DNA of 64,000 nucleotides from Aliarcobacter faecis (GTDB lineage Bacteria > Campylobacterota > Campylobacteria > Campylobacterales > Arcobacteraceae): the NCBI RefSeq assembly GCF_013201705.1, contig NZ_CP053837.1:2108001-2172000 (forward strand). Direction: 5' to 3'. Shown in pieces: positions 46,821-54,354 of this stretch. The notes beneath the pieces were generated by a model. The model did not search any database. It saw only the letters and a list, made by a program, of their open reading frames with translations, and was not told where the DNA came from. How positions within the stretch are numbered: the stretch's first letter is position 1; each line of letters begins with the position of its first letter. The position numbers and the translations under genes were made by a program.

Positions 46821-47642
46821 TTAATTTTGAATTTTATCCAATAAATCTTGATAAACCTCTTTTATACTTGTTCCTGTGAGCTTTGCTATTAGCTTTGCTT
46901 TTACTTTCGGAGCAATATCAAGAGGTAATATATCATCTAATTCTAAGTTGAAGCCAATTTTCTCTTTTGCTTCAATCACCACAACCCATTCACCTTTTAT
47001 TTCTATACTTTTCAACTCTTCATACAAACTTTTTGCACTATTTTTGTAAATCTTTTGATGAAGTTTTGATATCTCTTTTACTAAAAATATTGTTCTATTT
47101 GGCTCTTTTTTATTTAATTCTTCAAGAAGTTTTAAAAGTCTATGAGGAGATTCATACAAAATTCCAACTCGACTACTATTTAAAACCTCATCTAATTTTG
47201 AAGCTCTACTTGTACCCTTATGGTCTAAAAATCCAAAAAATGTGAATTCACTACTCGTAAATCCACTCATGGCAAAAGCTGTAACTACTGCATTTGCTCC
47301 AGGAATTACATCATAAGAGATTTCATTTTTAATGCACCAATCAACCAAAGTTGCACCAGGATCACTAATACAAGGCATTCCTGCATCACTACAATAAACA
47401 ACATTTTTAGTAAAAGTATCTTTTGATAAACTATTTATTATCTCTTGTTCATTATGAGAATGAAAAGATTTGAACTCTTTTTGTGAAAAATCTAACTCAT
47501 ATTTCTCAGCTAAAAGATTTAGAAGTTTTTTTGTTACTCTTGTATCTTCACAAAAAATAAGTTCCGCTTCCAATAAAGCCTTTAAAGATCTTTTTGAAAT
47601 ATCTTCAAGATTTCCTATTGGTGTTGGAACTAAGCACAACAT
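46821..47642 (-). CDS. rsmI: 16S rRNA cytidine-1402 2'-O-methyltransferase
   Basis: Methylates 16S rRNA near the decoding centre. The 273-residue tetrapyrrole-methylase fold protein has LVPTPIGNLEDISKRSL at the start, FCEDTRVTKKLL (about 30), SDAGMPCISDPG (about 84) and PGANAVVTAFAMSG (about 118). It lies nine bases after rpmE. Confidence 0.95.
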   Translation of the reverse strand: MLCLVPTPIGNLEDISKRSLKALLEAELIFCEDTRVTKKLLNLLAEKYELDFSQKEFKSFHSHNEQEIINSLSKDTFTKNVVYCSDAGMPCISDPGATLVDWCIKNEISYDVIPGANAVVTAFAMSGFTSSEFTFFGFLDHKGTSRASKLDEVLNSSRVGILYESPHRLLKLLEELNKKEPNRTIFLVKEISKLHQKIYKNSAKSLYEELKSIEIKGEWVVVIEAKEKIGFNLELDDILPLDIAPKVKAKLIAKLTGTSIKEVYQDLLDKIQN

Positions 47643-47651
47643 AAGTTTGTG

Positions 47652-47855
47652 TTATTTTGCCATACTATATTTAGCTTTGAATTTCTCAACTCTTCCAGCA
47701 GCATCAACAAGTTTTTGCTCTCCTGTGAAGAATGGGTGACAAGATGAACAAATATCAACTCTTAAAGCTTCAACATTTGATTTTGTCTCAAAACTATTTC
47801 CGCATGCACAAGAAACTTTACATACTTTGTAATCTGGATGAATATCTTTTTTCAT
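47652..47855 (-). CDS. rpmE: 50S ribosomal protein L31
   Basis: Zinc-containing large-subunit protein. The start is the ATG at 47855 (after AAAAGGAAT), which gives [16 protein letters not shown] and 67 residues; the frame extends nine codons upstream but not as a sensible protein. The zinc ligands are the cysteines of CKVSCACG and DICSSCH, so this is the C+ form. It begins the rpmE-rsmI-rlmB-alaA-hom run. Confidence 0.95.
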   Translation of the reverse strand: MKKDIHPDYKVCKVSCACGNSFETKSNVEALRVDICSSCHPFFTGEQKLVDAAGRVEKFKAKYSMAK

Positions 47856-47934
47856 TCCATTTTCCTTTTTATATTTAAACATCTAAAAAAAGAGCAAGTC
47901 TTTGCAAGTCCTTTAATAGACTTTTGAATTGCGA

Positions 47935-48810
47935 TTATATCGAGAAATACTTAATAATCTCTGAATTTAAGCTAGAAATTATATTTGAAGTTCTATTCTC
48001 AAATTGACCTTTATTAAAAGTATTTTGTCTTTTTGCTAGTTTTATAGTATTTAAAGCTATTTTTTCTTCTAACTCTTGTTTATCCAATTTTCCATCTAAA
48101 TACTCTAATGTTTCAACTATTCCTATACTTACCATACAATTTGGACTTCTTGTATATTTTTTCTCTAAATATATAATCTCATCTATCAGTCCACTATTTA
48201 TCATCTGTTTTGTTCTTAAAGCCACTCTTTTTACAAGTTCTTCTTTCTCCCACAAAATCTCAAATATTTTTAAATCTGGCGCTATTGGACTTTTAGGATT
48301 ATTTTTAAAAAATTGTGTAGGAGTTAAACCACTTTCTTTATATATAGAGTATGCCTTTTCTACTCTATATCTATCATTTACTTCTATTTTTTGCATATAA
48401 TCTTTATCTAAACTATAAAGTAAATCATAAGCTTCATCTAAAGGTATATCAAGTTTTATTTTATTTTCTAATCCACCACTTAAACCATCAGTCAAAGCTT
48501 TTAAATAAAATCCTGTTCCACCAACAATTATTAAATTTTTTCCATTTTTTATAGCAAAATCCTTTGCCTTTTTATATAAATCTAAAAACAAAACTACATC
48601 AAAAGTCTCATTTGGAAAAACTTCATCTATCCCAAAATGGATAATATTTCCTCTTTCTTTTATTGTAGGTTTTGCACTTACAATATCTATCTCTTTATAA
48701 ACACAAAGAGAGTCTAAAGATAAAATTATAGAGTTAGTTTTTTGTGCAATTTCTAAAGATAGTGCTGTTTTACCAGATGCTGTTGTACCTATAATTGCTA
48801 TCTCTTTCAT
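47935..48810 (-). CDS. miaA: tRNA dimethylallyltransferase
   Basis: Adds the isopentenyl group to A37 of tRNAs that read U-starting codons. The 291-residue protein has the P-loop GTTASGKT (about 8), LSLDSLCVYKEIDIVSAKPT (the DSxQxY-like region) and GGTGFYLKALTDG (about 96). Its ATG overlaps the stop of the small lipoprotein gene by four bases. Confidence 0.95.
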   Translation of the reverse strand: MKEIAIIGTTASGKTALSLEIAQKTNSIILSLDSLCVYKEIDIVSAKPTIKERGNIIHFGIDEVFPNETFDVVLFLDLYKKAKDFAIKNGKNLIIVGGTGFYLKALTDGLSGGLENKIKLDIPLDEAYDLLYSLDKDYMQKIEVNDRYRVEKAYSIYKESGLTPTQFFKNNPKSPIAPDLKIFEILWEKEELVKRVALRTKQMINSGLIDEIIYLEKKYTRSPNCMVSIGIVETLEYLDGKLDKQELEEKIALNTIKLAKRQNTFNKGQFENRTSNIISSLNSEIIKYFSI

Positions 48811-48998
48811 TTTATCTTTTTCTCTTTACACTCATCAAGTTCAACTTTTAAACTATTTATCTCCTTCTCTTTTTTTATCAATGTTTTTAAAAGTTCTGTA
48901 ACATCTTGTGAATTTGACTTATCTACACTTTGTTCAACCTTTGTACTACAAGCTGAAAAAAGAAGAGTGAAAAATAGTAAAAATATGTAGTTTTTCAT
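48807..48998 (-). CDS. Small lipoprotein
   Basis: The 63-residue product has a lipoprotein signal with lipobox LFSAC (Cys17) followed by a short charged helical region, probably a coiled coil (LLKTLIKKEKEINSLKVELDECKEKK). I do not know a function. It is coupled to miaA by a four-base overlap and is divergent from the prenyltransferase gene. Confidence 0.75.
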   Translation of the reverse strand: MKNYIFLLFFTLLFSACSTKVEQSVDKSNSQDVTELLKTLIKKEKEINSLKVELDECKEKKIK

Positions 48999-49075
48999 AA
49001 ATTTCTCTTTATTTATTTTTTTTGATTATAACCCAAAAAGCATTAATTTACTCATTATTTGTTAAAATCTCGCCT

Positions 49076-49945
49076 ATGGAAAAATTAATAAAAAAAATAA
49101 AAGATTTTAGTGAGTTAGTTGCGTTTACACACTCTGTTTTTGCATTGCCATTTATATTTATTGCTATGGTTGTATCTTCTACACAAGTAAATGGCTCTCC
49201 TTGGTTTGGTTTTAAACTTTTAATTTTAGGAACATTAGCAGCTGTAACTGCACGAAATTTTGCTATGGGATTTAATCGCTTTATGGATAGAGATATAGAT
49301 GGTCTAAATCCCAGAACAAAAAACCGTCCAAATGTAGATGGACGAATTTCTGCAAAATCAATGTTTGTTTTTTGTTTGGTAAATGCTTTGGCTTTTATTT
49401 TGGTGGCTTATTTTGTAAACAATTTAGCTCTGATTTTATCAATTCCTATTTTAATCATAATTGGTTCATACTCTTATTTTAAAAGGTTCTCATATTTAGC
49501 ACATATTATTTTGGGAATTTCACTCGCTCTTGCTCCTATTGCTGGAGTTGTTGCTGTTAGTGAGAATATTCCTTTTTGGGTAATATTACTAAGTGTTGGT
49601 GTTATGTTTTGGGTTGCTGGATTTGATTTACTCTACTCATTACAAGATATAGATGTAGATAAGAAATTAGGTCTTCATTCTATTCCTTCTATATTTGGAG
49701 CTAAAAAAACAATGCTTTTTTCAAAACTATTTCATAGTTTAACTATTGTTTTTTGGCTTTTATTTGTAATTTACTCAAATGGTTCATATTTTGCCTATTT
49801 TGCTATATTCTTAAGTGCTTTAATGCTCTCTTATGAACACTATTTAGTAAATAAAGATTTTAGAAAAATAGATAAAGCATTTTTTACTGTAAATGGTTAT
49901 TTAGGAATTATCTTTTTTATTTTAATAGTTTTGGATAATGTATAA
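49076..49945 (+). CDS. mqnP: UbiA-family prenyltransferase (menaquinone synthesis)
   Basis: Integral-membrane enzyme that attaches a polyprenyl chain to an aromatic acid. The 289-residue protein starts at the ATG at 49076; the longer frame upstream has no ribosome site. Both diphosphate-binding motifs are present, NRFMDRDIDGLNPRT (about 67) and YSLQDIDVDKK (about 185), with about eight hydrophobic segments. Campylobacterota make menaquinone by the futalosine route, so MqnP is more likely than UbiA proper; sequence alone does not settle it. Confidence 0.85.
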   Translation: MEKLIKKIKDFSELVAFTHSVFALPFIFIAMVVSSTQVNGSPWFGFKLLILGTLAAVTARNFAMGFNRFMDRDIDGLNPRTKNRPNVDGRISAKSMFVFCLVNALAFILVAYFVNNLALILSIPILIIIGSYSYFKRFSYLAHIILGISLALAPIAGVVAVSENIPFWVILLSVGVMFWVAGFDLLYSLQDIDVDKKLGLHSIPSIFGAKKTMLFSKLFHSLTIVFWLLFVIYSNGSYFAYFAIFLSALMLSYEHYLVNKDFRKIDKAFFTVNGYLGIIFFILIVLDNV

Positions 49946-50126
49946 AAGTTATTTTTGCTTGAATTCTTTTTAATTAAGCCATAATTTTTAGTTACGACCC
50001 AAATTACGACCCAATTTATATTAGATTGTACTAGATTATTATAGATGAATACAGATTAATGATTATTTAAAAGGCTTGGTTTTACGGGATTTTATAGATG
50101 AATTTAGATTGATTGAGATTAGTAAA
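49946..50126. other. Gap with direct repeats next to the tRNA-Arg 3' end, possible integration-site remnant
   Basis: No gene is visible. The gap holds a tandem 12-mer, TTACGACCCAAA and TTACGACCCAAT (49992-50015), and an imperfect repeat of about 25 bases starting TTATAGATGAAT at 50039 and 50092. The sequence adjoins the tRNA 3' end, where tyrosine-recombinase elements usually insert. No integrase gene is present in the window. Confidence 0.4.
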
Positions 50127-50203
50127 TGGTACGCCTGGTAGGAGTCGAACCCACAACCCCTCGGGTCGAAACCGAGTATTCTATCCAGTTGAACTACAGA
50201 CGC
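50127..50203 (-). tRNA. tRNA-Arg (anticodon TCG)
   Basis: The minus strand gives GCGTCTG at the 5' side pairing with CAGGCGT before A and an encoded CCA. The anticodon stem CTCGG/CCGAG closes the loop TTTCGAC, with anticodon TCG, and the T arm is GTGGG-TTCGACT-CCTAC. The outermost acceptor pair is G-T. It stands alone between the prenyltransferase gene and the pilus-like locus. Confidence 0.95.
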
Positions 50204-50342
50204 ACCGAAAAATAGAAAAAAATTCTAACAAAAATAGACTTAAAATTTGTTTTTTCATAAATTACAATATCTATTTAACTTAGATAAAAAAATATTTGGA
50301 GACATTTTTCTAAACAATTTTTAAAAATTAAATAAACTTATG

Positions 50343-50348
50343 TATAAT
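50343..50348 (+). promoter_or_regulatory. -10 element (TATAAT) for first pilin-like gene
   Basis: TATAAT lies about 25 bases upstream of the start codon; AAAAGGGAAG forms the ribosome site between them. The 170 bases from the tRNA to this gene hold nothing else that I can identify. Confidence 0.55.
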
Positions 50349-50372
50349 AAGTAAAAAATAAAAAGGGAAGTA

Positions 50373-51044
50373 ATGCCATATTTAGTATCTTCTATAATAG
50401 CTATTGTAGCTGCACTTATAATTTTAATGACAAGATATGAAGCAGATGATAGTGCAATAACAGCAGAAATTGAAAGAGCAAAATCACAATTTCTTGCAGT
50501 TGATGGTTTTGTGAATACTTATATTCAAAGTGGTGGAGATATGAATATAGGAACAATAGATGAATCATACACAAAATTAAATTTTGCAACACTTTATAAG
50601 AATGGAATATTATTAGGGAATATAACTAAAGATGATATTTTGGGTGTAACTTTGAATGATAGTAAATTAGCTGGAGAGGAAACAGATAAAACTAAATTTT
50701 TCCAATCAAAATTACAATTCCCAAAAAGTAATATCACTTGGCAAATAGTTCCTATTGTAAGCGGGGATACAATAAAAGATAGTACAGGGACTGATAAAAA
50801 TATAAGCTCAAGTGCAGGAACTGGATATAAAGTTTTTGTTGACTTTAGTGCTAATTCAACTTTAAAAAGCAAAGATGCTTTTAGTGAAAATTTTTTTGGA
50901 AAAGAGATTTGTGAAAAAGTACTTTTTGGTAGCTTTATAAATAATGCAACATCTATATCTATTACAACAGCTACTTTAAATCAAATTATTACAACAAATG
51001 GAACAAATAAAGATAGTAAATTTGCTTGTGTAGTTTTTAAATAA
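50373..51044 (+). CDS. Pilin-like protein without a normal leader
   Basis: I do not recognise a named family. The 223-residue protein begins with a hydrophobic helix (MPYLVSSIIAIVAALIILM) that continues into a charged helix (AITAEIERAKSQFLAVDGFV) and then a beta-rich head with a Cys pair near the end (ICEKV, FACVV). This resembles type IVb pilins, but there is no charged leader, no Gly at a cleavage position and no Glu at position five. The start is well set by AAAAGGGAAG. It opens the pilus-like locus, with its own promoter. Confidence 0.7.
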   Translation: MPYLVSSIIAIVAALIILMTRYEADDSAITAEIERAKSQFLAVDGFVNTYIQSGGDMNIGTIDESYTKLNFATLYKNGILLGNITKDDILGVTLNDSKLAGEETDKTKFFQSKLQFPKSNITWQIVPIVSGDTIKDSTGTDKNISSSAGTGYKVFVDFSANSTLKSKDAFSENFFGKEICEKVLFGSFINNATSISITTATLNQIITTNGTNKDSKFACVVFK

Positions 51045-51082
51045 ATTATTCTTCAATTATTTATATATAAATAATATTTAGA

Positions 51083-51102
51083 AGCTGGTCTAAAATCCAG
51101 CT
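51083..51102. repeat. Hairpin and repeated motif downstream of first pilin-like gene
   Basis: AGCTGG and CCAGCT form a hairpin around TCTAAAAT. The motif TGGTCTAAAATCCAG recurs with one change at about 52022-52036, behind the next pilin-like gene. The surrounding 224-base gap (51045-51268) otherwise holds the promoter of the next gene. Confidence 0.5.
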
Positions 51103-51223
51103 ATAAATTAATATTCCTAAAACTCAAAATATTTACCTAATAATTTATTGATTAATATCAAATACAATACTTATTTAATACTTTTTAAGAAAATAAAAAG
51201 TTATTTTATGCTAAAAGTTTGAG

Positions 51224-51229
51224 TATAAT
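51224..51229 (+). promoter_or_regulatory. -10 element (TATAAT) for second pilin-like gene
   Basis: TATAAT within GAGTATAATAG, about 40 bases upstream of the start codon, after a T/A-rich stretch. With the hairpins on both sides it makes this gene a separate transcription unit. Confidence 0.6.
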
Positions 51230-51268
51230 AGTTTAAAAACTATAAATTTAAAATTAAAAGGGGTAAAA

Positions 51269-51961
51269 ATGCCACAGTTGATAGCGATGATTATCATTGT
51301 TGTTGGAGCTATGATATATATGTTCCAAACATTTGGAGGAACTGGAGATAAAATCGAAGGTATTGCACAAAAAGCAAGTGTTATTACAGAAGTTAATAAT
51401 ATTAAAAATGGTTTAAAACTAGCTGCTAGAGCTGGAGATGTTAAAGTAGGTACAACTCTACAAGATTTAGCAAAATTAGGTTATTTTCCAGAACAAGTAA
51501 ATGAGCAAATTACAAAAGCTACTGGGAATAATGTAAATACTTATAATGCCATTTCATTTGGTGGACAAACTGATCAAGGAAATCCAGCAATGCAAGTTCT
51601 TTTAGTTGCAAATACTAAAGATATGGTTCCAGGTATTTTTGTTAAATTTCCAAAAAATGGTTCATTAGGTTCAAGTGGAGGATTTTTAGAGTCTCAAGTT
51701 GCAAATGATTTAAAATCTATTGCTATGATTCATAGAAGTGCAAAAGTAGGGACTGATAATGTAACTACAGCAGCAAATACTGTTGCTCAAAATTCTAATG
51801 GTACTGGAATAGAAAAAAGAACTCCTAAAGTTGGAACTGCAACCACAACAAAAAATGATGCGGGTGAGAATGTAACTACATATGTAGATACAGCGGACAA
51901 TGATGATGGTGAATTTATAATCTACTTTAATGACTTTGGTTCAAATGAAGTTATAAAATAA
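51269..51961 (+). CDS. Probable major pilin-like subunit
   Basis: The 230-residue protein begins with a leaderless hydrophobic helix (MPQLIAMIIIVVGAMIYMF) followed by an amphipathic helix (KASVITEVNNIKNGLKLAARA), then a low-charge beta-rich and Gly/Thr/Asn-rich head without cysteines. Strong ribosome site AAAAGGGG, its own promoter and two terminator-like hairpins behind it suggest high, separate expression, as for a major subunit. I do not recognise the family; similarity to type IVb pilins is by architecture only. Confidence 0.7.
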   Translation: MPQLIAMIIIVVGAMIYMFQTFGGTGDKIEGIAQKASVITEVNNIKNGLKLAARAGDVKVGTTLQDLAKLGYFPEQVNEQITKATGNNVNTYNAISFGGQTDQGNPAMQVLLVANTKDMVPGIFVKFPKNGSLGSSGGFLESQVANDLKSIAMIHRSAKVGTDNVTTAANTVAQNSNGTGIEKRTPKVGTATTTKNDAGENVTTYVDTADNDDGEFIIYFNDFGSNEVIK

Positions 51962-51965
51962 TTAT

Positions 51966-52004
51966 ATAAATATTTAGGCAGAATGCCTAAATATTATATT
52001 TTAT
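51966..52004 (+). terminator. Terminator-like hairpin after major pilin-like gene
   Basis: ATATTTAGGCA and TGCCTAAATAT form a perfect 11-bp stem around GAA, followed by TATATTTTATTT. It begins about nine bases after the stop codon. Confidence 0.7.
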
Positions 52005-52054
52005 TTGAAATATAAAAATATTGGACTAAAATCCAGTTTACAAAAATAATAAAA

Positions 52055-52096
52055 ACAAGAACTAAGTTCTATTTCTAGAATTTAGTTCTTATTTTC
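52055..52096 (+). terminator. Second terminator-like hairpin before the pilus operon
   Basis: AAGAACTAA and TTAGTTCTT enclose TTCTA/TAGAA, giving a long near-perfect stem followed by ATTTTC. It ends about 30 bases before the next start codon, so partial readthrough could set the ratio of pilin to machine genes. Confidence 0.6.
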
Positions 52097-52121
52097 TACA
52101 AAAAAAGGTGAGGAGAGTTTA

Positions 52122-52850
52122 ATGCTTGGAAATATTTGGATATCATCTGCTTTAGTTGTTATCATAATATTTTCTACTGGGGCATTATGGAAATCTATTA
52201 GTGATATAAAAGAGGCTAAACAGATACAAGAACATTATGAAATAATAAAAGATATAAAAACTTTAATAGCAAAACAGTATAATAAAAATCCACAAGATAT
52301 AACAAGGGATGAAATTATAGCTCATTTACCAAAGGGTGAAAATTGGGAAAAAGCTTTACTTCTTGATAGATCAAAAGATAGTAATCTTTCAAATAAAGAA
52401 CTTATAAACACTCAAGGGAACATAACAATTAGTGAAGATGAGAAATTGAAACTTTTAGCTTTGAAAGCAAAATTATTAGACAATAGCCAAATGCAAAAAG
52501 ATGGGGTTATCTATAATATTAAAGTTGGAATAGATGAAAAGAATAGTGTTAAATATGATAAAGACATTGAAAAGAGTATAGATATTATTATAAATGTTTT
52601 AGCACAAAATATTTTATATGCAACTACTCCAAATAAAACACAAACTGCAATCAACTCTACAATAGAAGGACTAATTCCTTATGACAAACTATATTTTACA
52701 TTTTTAAAAGACAATGAGACAACTATAAGTGATACTGAATTAAAAACAAGACAATTAAATTTTTTTAAGAAAAAGATAAAGGAACGACTCTATAAAAATG
52801 AGTCTTCAATCGAAACAAGATTGTATAAAGAACTGGAAAGTTTATTATGA
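52122..52850 (+). CDS. Minor pilin-like membrane protein
   Basis: The 242-residue protein has an N-terminal hydrophobic helix (about 5-23, WISSALVVIIIFSTGALW) without a prepilin leader, then a charged helix (KEAKQIQEHYEIIKDIKTLI) and a mostly helical soluble part. The order helix-then-helix-then-head, with NPQDITRDEIIAHLPKG after the second helix, echoes the two pilin-like proteins before it. No named family is recognised. RBS is AAAGGTGAGG, and its stop overlaps the next start by four bases. Confidence 0.65.
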   Translation: MLGNIWISSALVVIIIFSTGALWKSISDIKEAKQIQEHYEIIKDIKTLIAKQYNKNPQDITRDEIIAHLPKGENWEKALLLDRSKDSNLSNKELINTQGNITISEDEKLKLLALKAKLLDNSQMQKDGVIYNIKVGIDEKNSVKYDKDIEKSIDIIINVLAQNILYATTPNKTQTAINSTIEGLIPYDKLYFTFLKDNETTISDTELKTRQLNFFKKKIKERLYKNESSIETRLYKELESLL

Positions 52851-53599
52851 AAAAGGTTTTAGTAATTCTTATTTTATTATCAAATTTTACTTTTGCTTTA
52901 AATTTAAATAATTTTGAGGATAGACAAACTATTTTACTAGATATTAAAAAAGTTATACAAAAAGAGGAATCAATAGCAAGAGCTTACGAAAAATATATTT
53001 TAGATAATTATAATATTCCTGAAAATATAAATGCTTTATATTCTACAAACTATTTATCAGAAACTAATGTTAAATTTATAGAAGATATTTCAAATTTTAC
53101 CTCTTATTTTACTACATTTACAATTTCTTCAAATCAAATTTCTTATGCTTTATTAGATACTTTAAAAAATGATACAGAAATAAAAAATCTATATGAAAGT
53201 AATACTTTTAGAACAAAAACATATTTTAAAAATAATAAAATTAACTTTATTTTAGAAGATGCTTTTGCAAAACATTTATATGATTTAATTAAAACTAATA
53301 ATGGTGCTATTACGAACTGTCCAACTACAGTTTTTACTACAGCTATAAACTGTAAAGAGAATAATCATATTTATATAAAACTTACAAAAAAATTAGAAAA
53401 TAGTGTTGTTGTACCAGATAAATACTTAATTGCATATCATATTGATAAATTTAAAACTGGTCCTATTATAATCACAGATGATACTTCAAAACATATAACA
53501 GAATCTATATTTAATTCTATTCCTAAAGGTGCTTTACTTTATGATAAAAATGGAGTTAAATACCTAAAAACAATCTCTAGTATAGAGGTTTTAAAATGA
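52847..53599 (+). CDS. Exported protein of the pilus-locus paralogue family, copy 1
   Basis: The 250-residue protein has a signal peptide (MKKVLVILILLSNFTFA) and a module shared with the three related genes in this locus: helix VIQKEESIARAYEKYIL, then NIPENINALYSTNYL, then a stretch with FRTKTYF and a Cys pair (NCPTTVFTTAINC). Here the module is the whole protein. No function is known; the shared module is probably a subunit or tip component of the fibre. It is coupled to both neighbours by four-base overlaps. Confidence 0.7.
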   Translation: MKKVLVILILLSNFTFALNLNNFEDRQTILLDIKKVIQKEESIARAYEKYILDNYNIPENINALYSTNYLSETNVKFIEDISNFTSYFTTFTISSNQISYALLDTLKNDTEIKNLYESNTFRTKTYFKNNKINFILEDAFAKHLYDLIKTNNGAITNCPTTVFTTAINCKENNHIYIKLTKKLENSVVVPDKYLIAYHIDKFKTGPIIITDDTSKHITESIFNSIPKGALLYDKNGVKYLKTISSIEVLK

Positions 53600-54354
53600 T
53601 TAGAAGTGTTATAGTTTTATTTATTCTATTTATTTATTCTTATGCAAATGAGAATTTAATCGCCCAAAAACAAAATACTTTATATGTCCAGAATTTAATT
53701 GAGATTGAAGAAAAAATAGCACAAAATTTTGAGAAATATCTTTTAACTGAATTTCAAATCCCCTCTATAAATAATTTAATAAATAATAATTATTTAGGTA
53801 GTAATTTCTCAATTCAAAATAGAATGGGGAGTAATATAGATTTCAAAGATGCTTCAAATTTACAAATAAAATATGCAATAATAAAAAATGAATTTATAAA
53901 TTCTGAAGATTATTTAATTTTACTCTATAATAGAGATTTATATAGAGATTATACAACAGTAAATTTTCAATTAACTGATGATGCTAAAATTGATTTAACA
54001 AAATCTTATGTTGAATTTAAACTAAAATCTCCTGAAGCAATCACAATTTACAATATATTAAAATCAGGTGCTACAATAGAAAAAAACTGCTCAGCTACTT
54101 TAGTCAGCAAATATTGTAATAATGATAAAACTTCTATTAGATGGTATAATTCTAGTTCTAATTGGATTGAATATAGTAAAAAAGAGTTTAACAATGGAAA
54201 TATAACTATAAGTAGTGAAAGTATTATTACTTCTGATGTTGATAAATTAAGAAATCTAAAAATTGGTAGTTATATTTTCATAAAAGATAAAACAAAAAAT
54301 GTAAAATTAATTAATGATTTATCAGATAATTTACAAATTCTTAAGGTGGATTAA
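53596..54354 (+). CDS. Exported protein of the pilus-locus paralogue family, copy 2
   Basis: The 252-residue protein has a signal peptide (MIRSVIVLFILFIYSYA) and the same order as copy 1: helix IEIEEKIAQNFEKYLL, QIPSINNLINNNYLGSNF, and a Cys pair (KNCSATLVSKYC) followed by IRWYNSSSNW. The same WY/SW segment recurs in the larger copy 3 (ISWYEYYYEGNGSW). No function is known. Its TAA stop is directly followed, in the same frame, by the start region of copy 3. Confidence 0.7.
   Translation: MIRSVIVLFILFIYSYANENLIAQKQNTLYVQNLIEIEEKIAQNFEKYLLTEFQIPSINNLINNNYLGSNFSIQNRMGSNIDFKDASNLQIKYAIIKNEFINSEDYLILLYNRDLYRDYTTVNFQLTDDAKIDLTKSYVEFKLKSPEAITIYNILKSGATIEKNCSATLVSKYCNNDKTSIRWYNSSSNWIEYSKKEFNNGNITISSESIITSDVDKLRNLKIGSYIFIKDKTKNVKLINDLSDNLQILKVD

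Noticed and set aside
49022-49075. Upstream extension of the prenyltransferase gene
   Set aside because: The extra 18 residues have no ribosome site and would precede the usual start of this family; the ATG at 49076 fits better.
49946-50126. Decayed integrase gene next to tRNA-Arg
   Set aside because: I found no catalytic recombinase motifs and only short frames; only the repeats remain suggestive.
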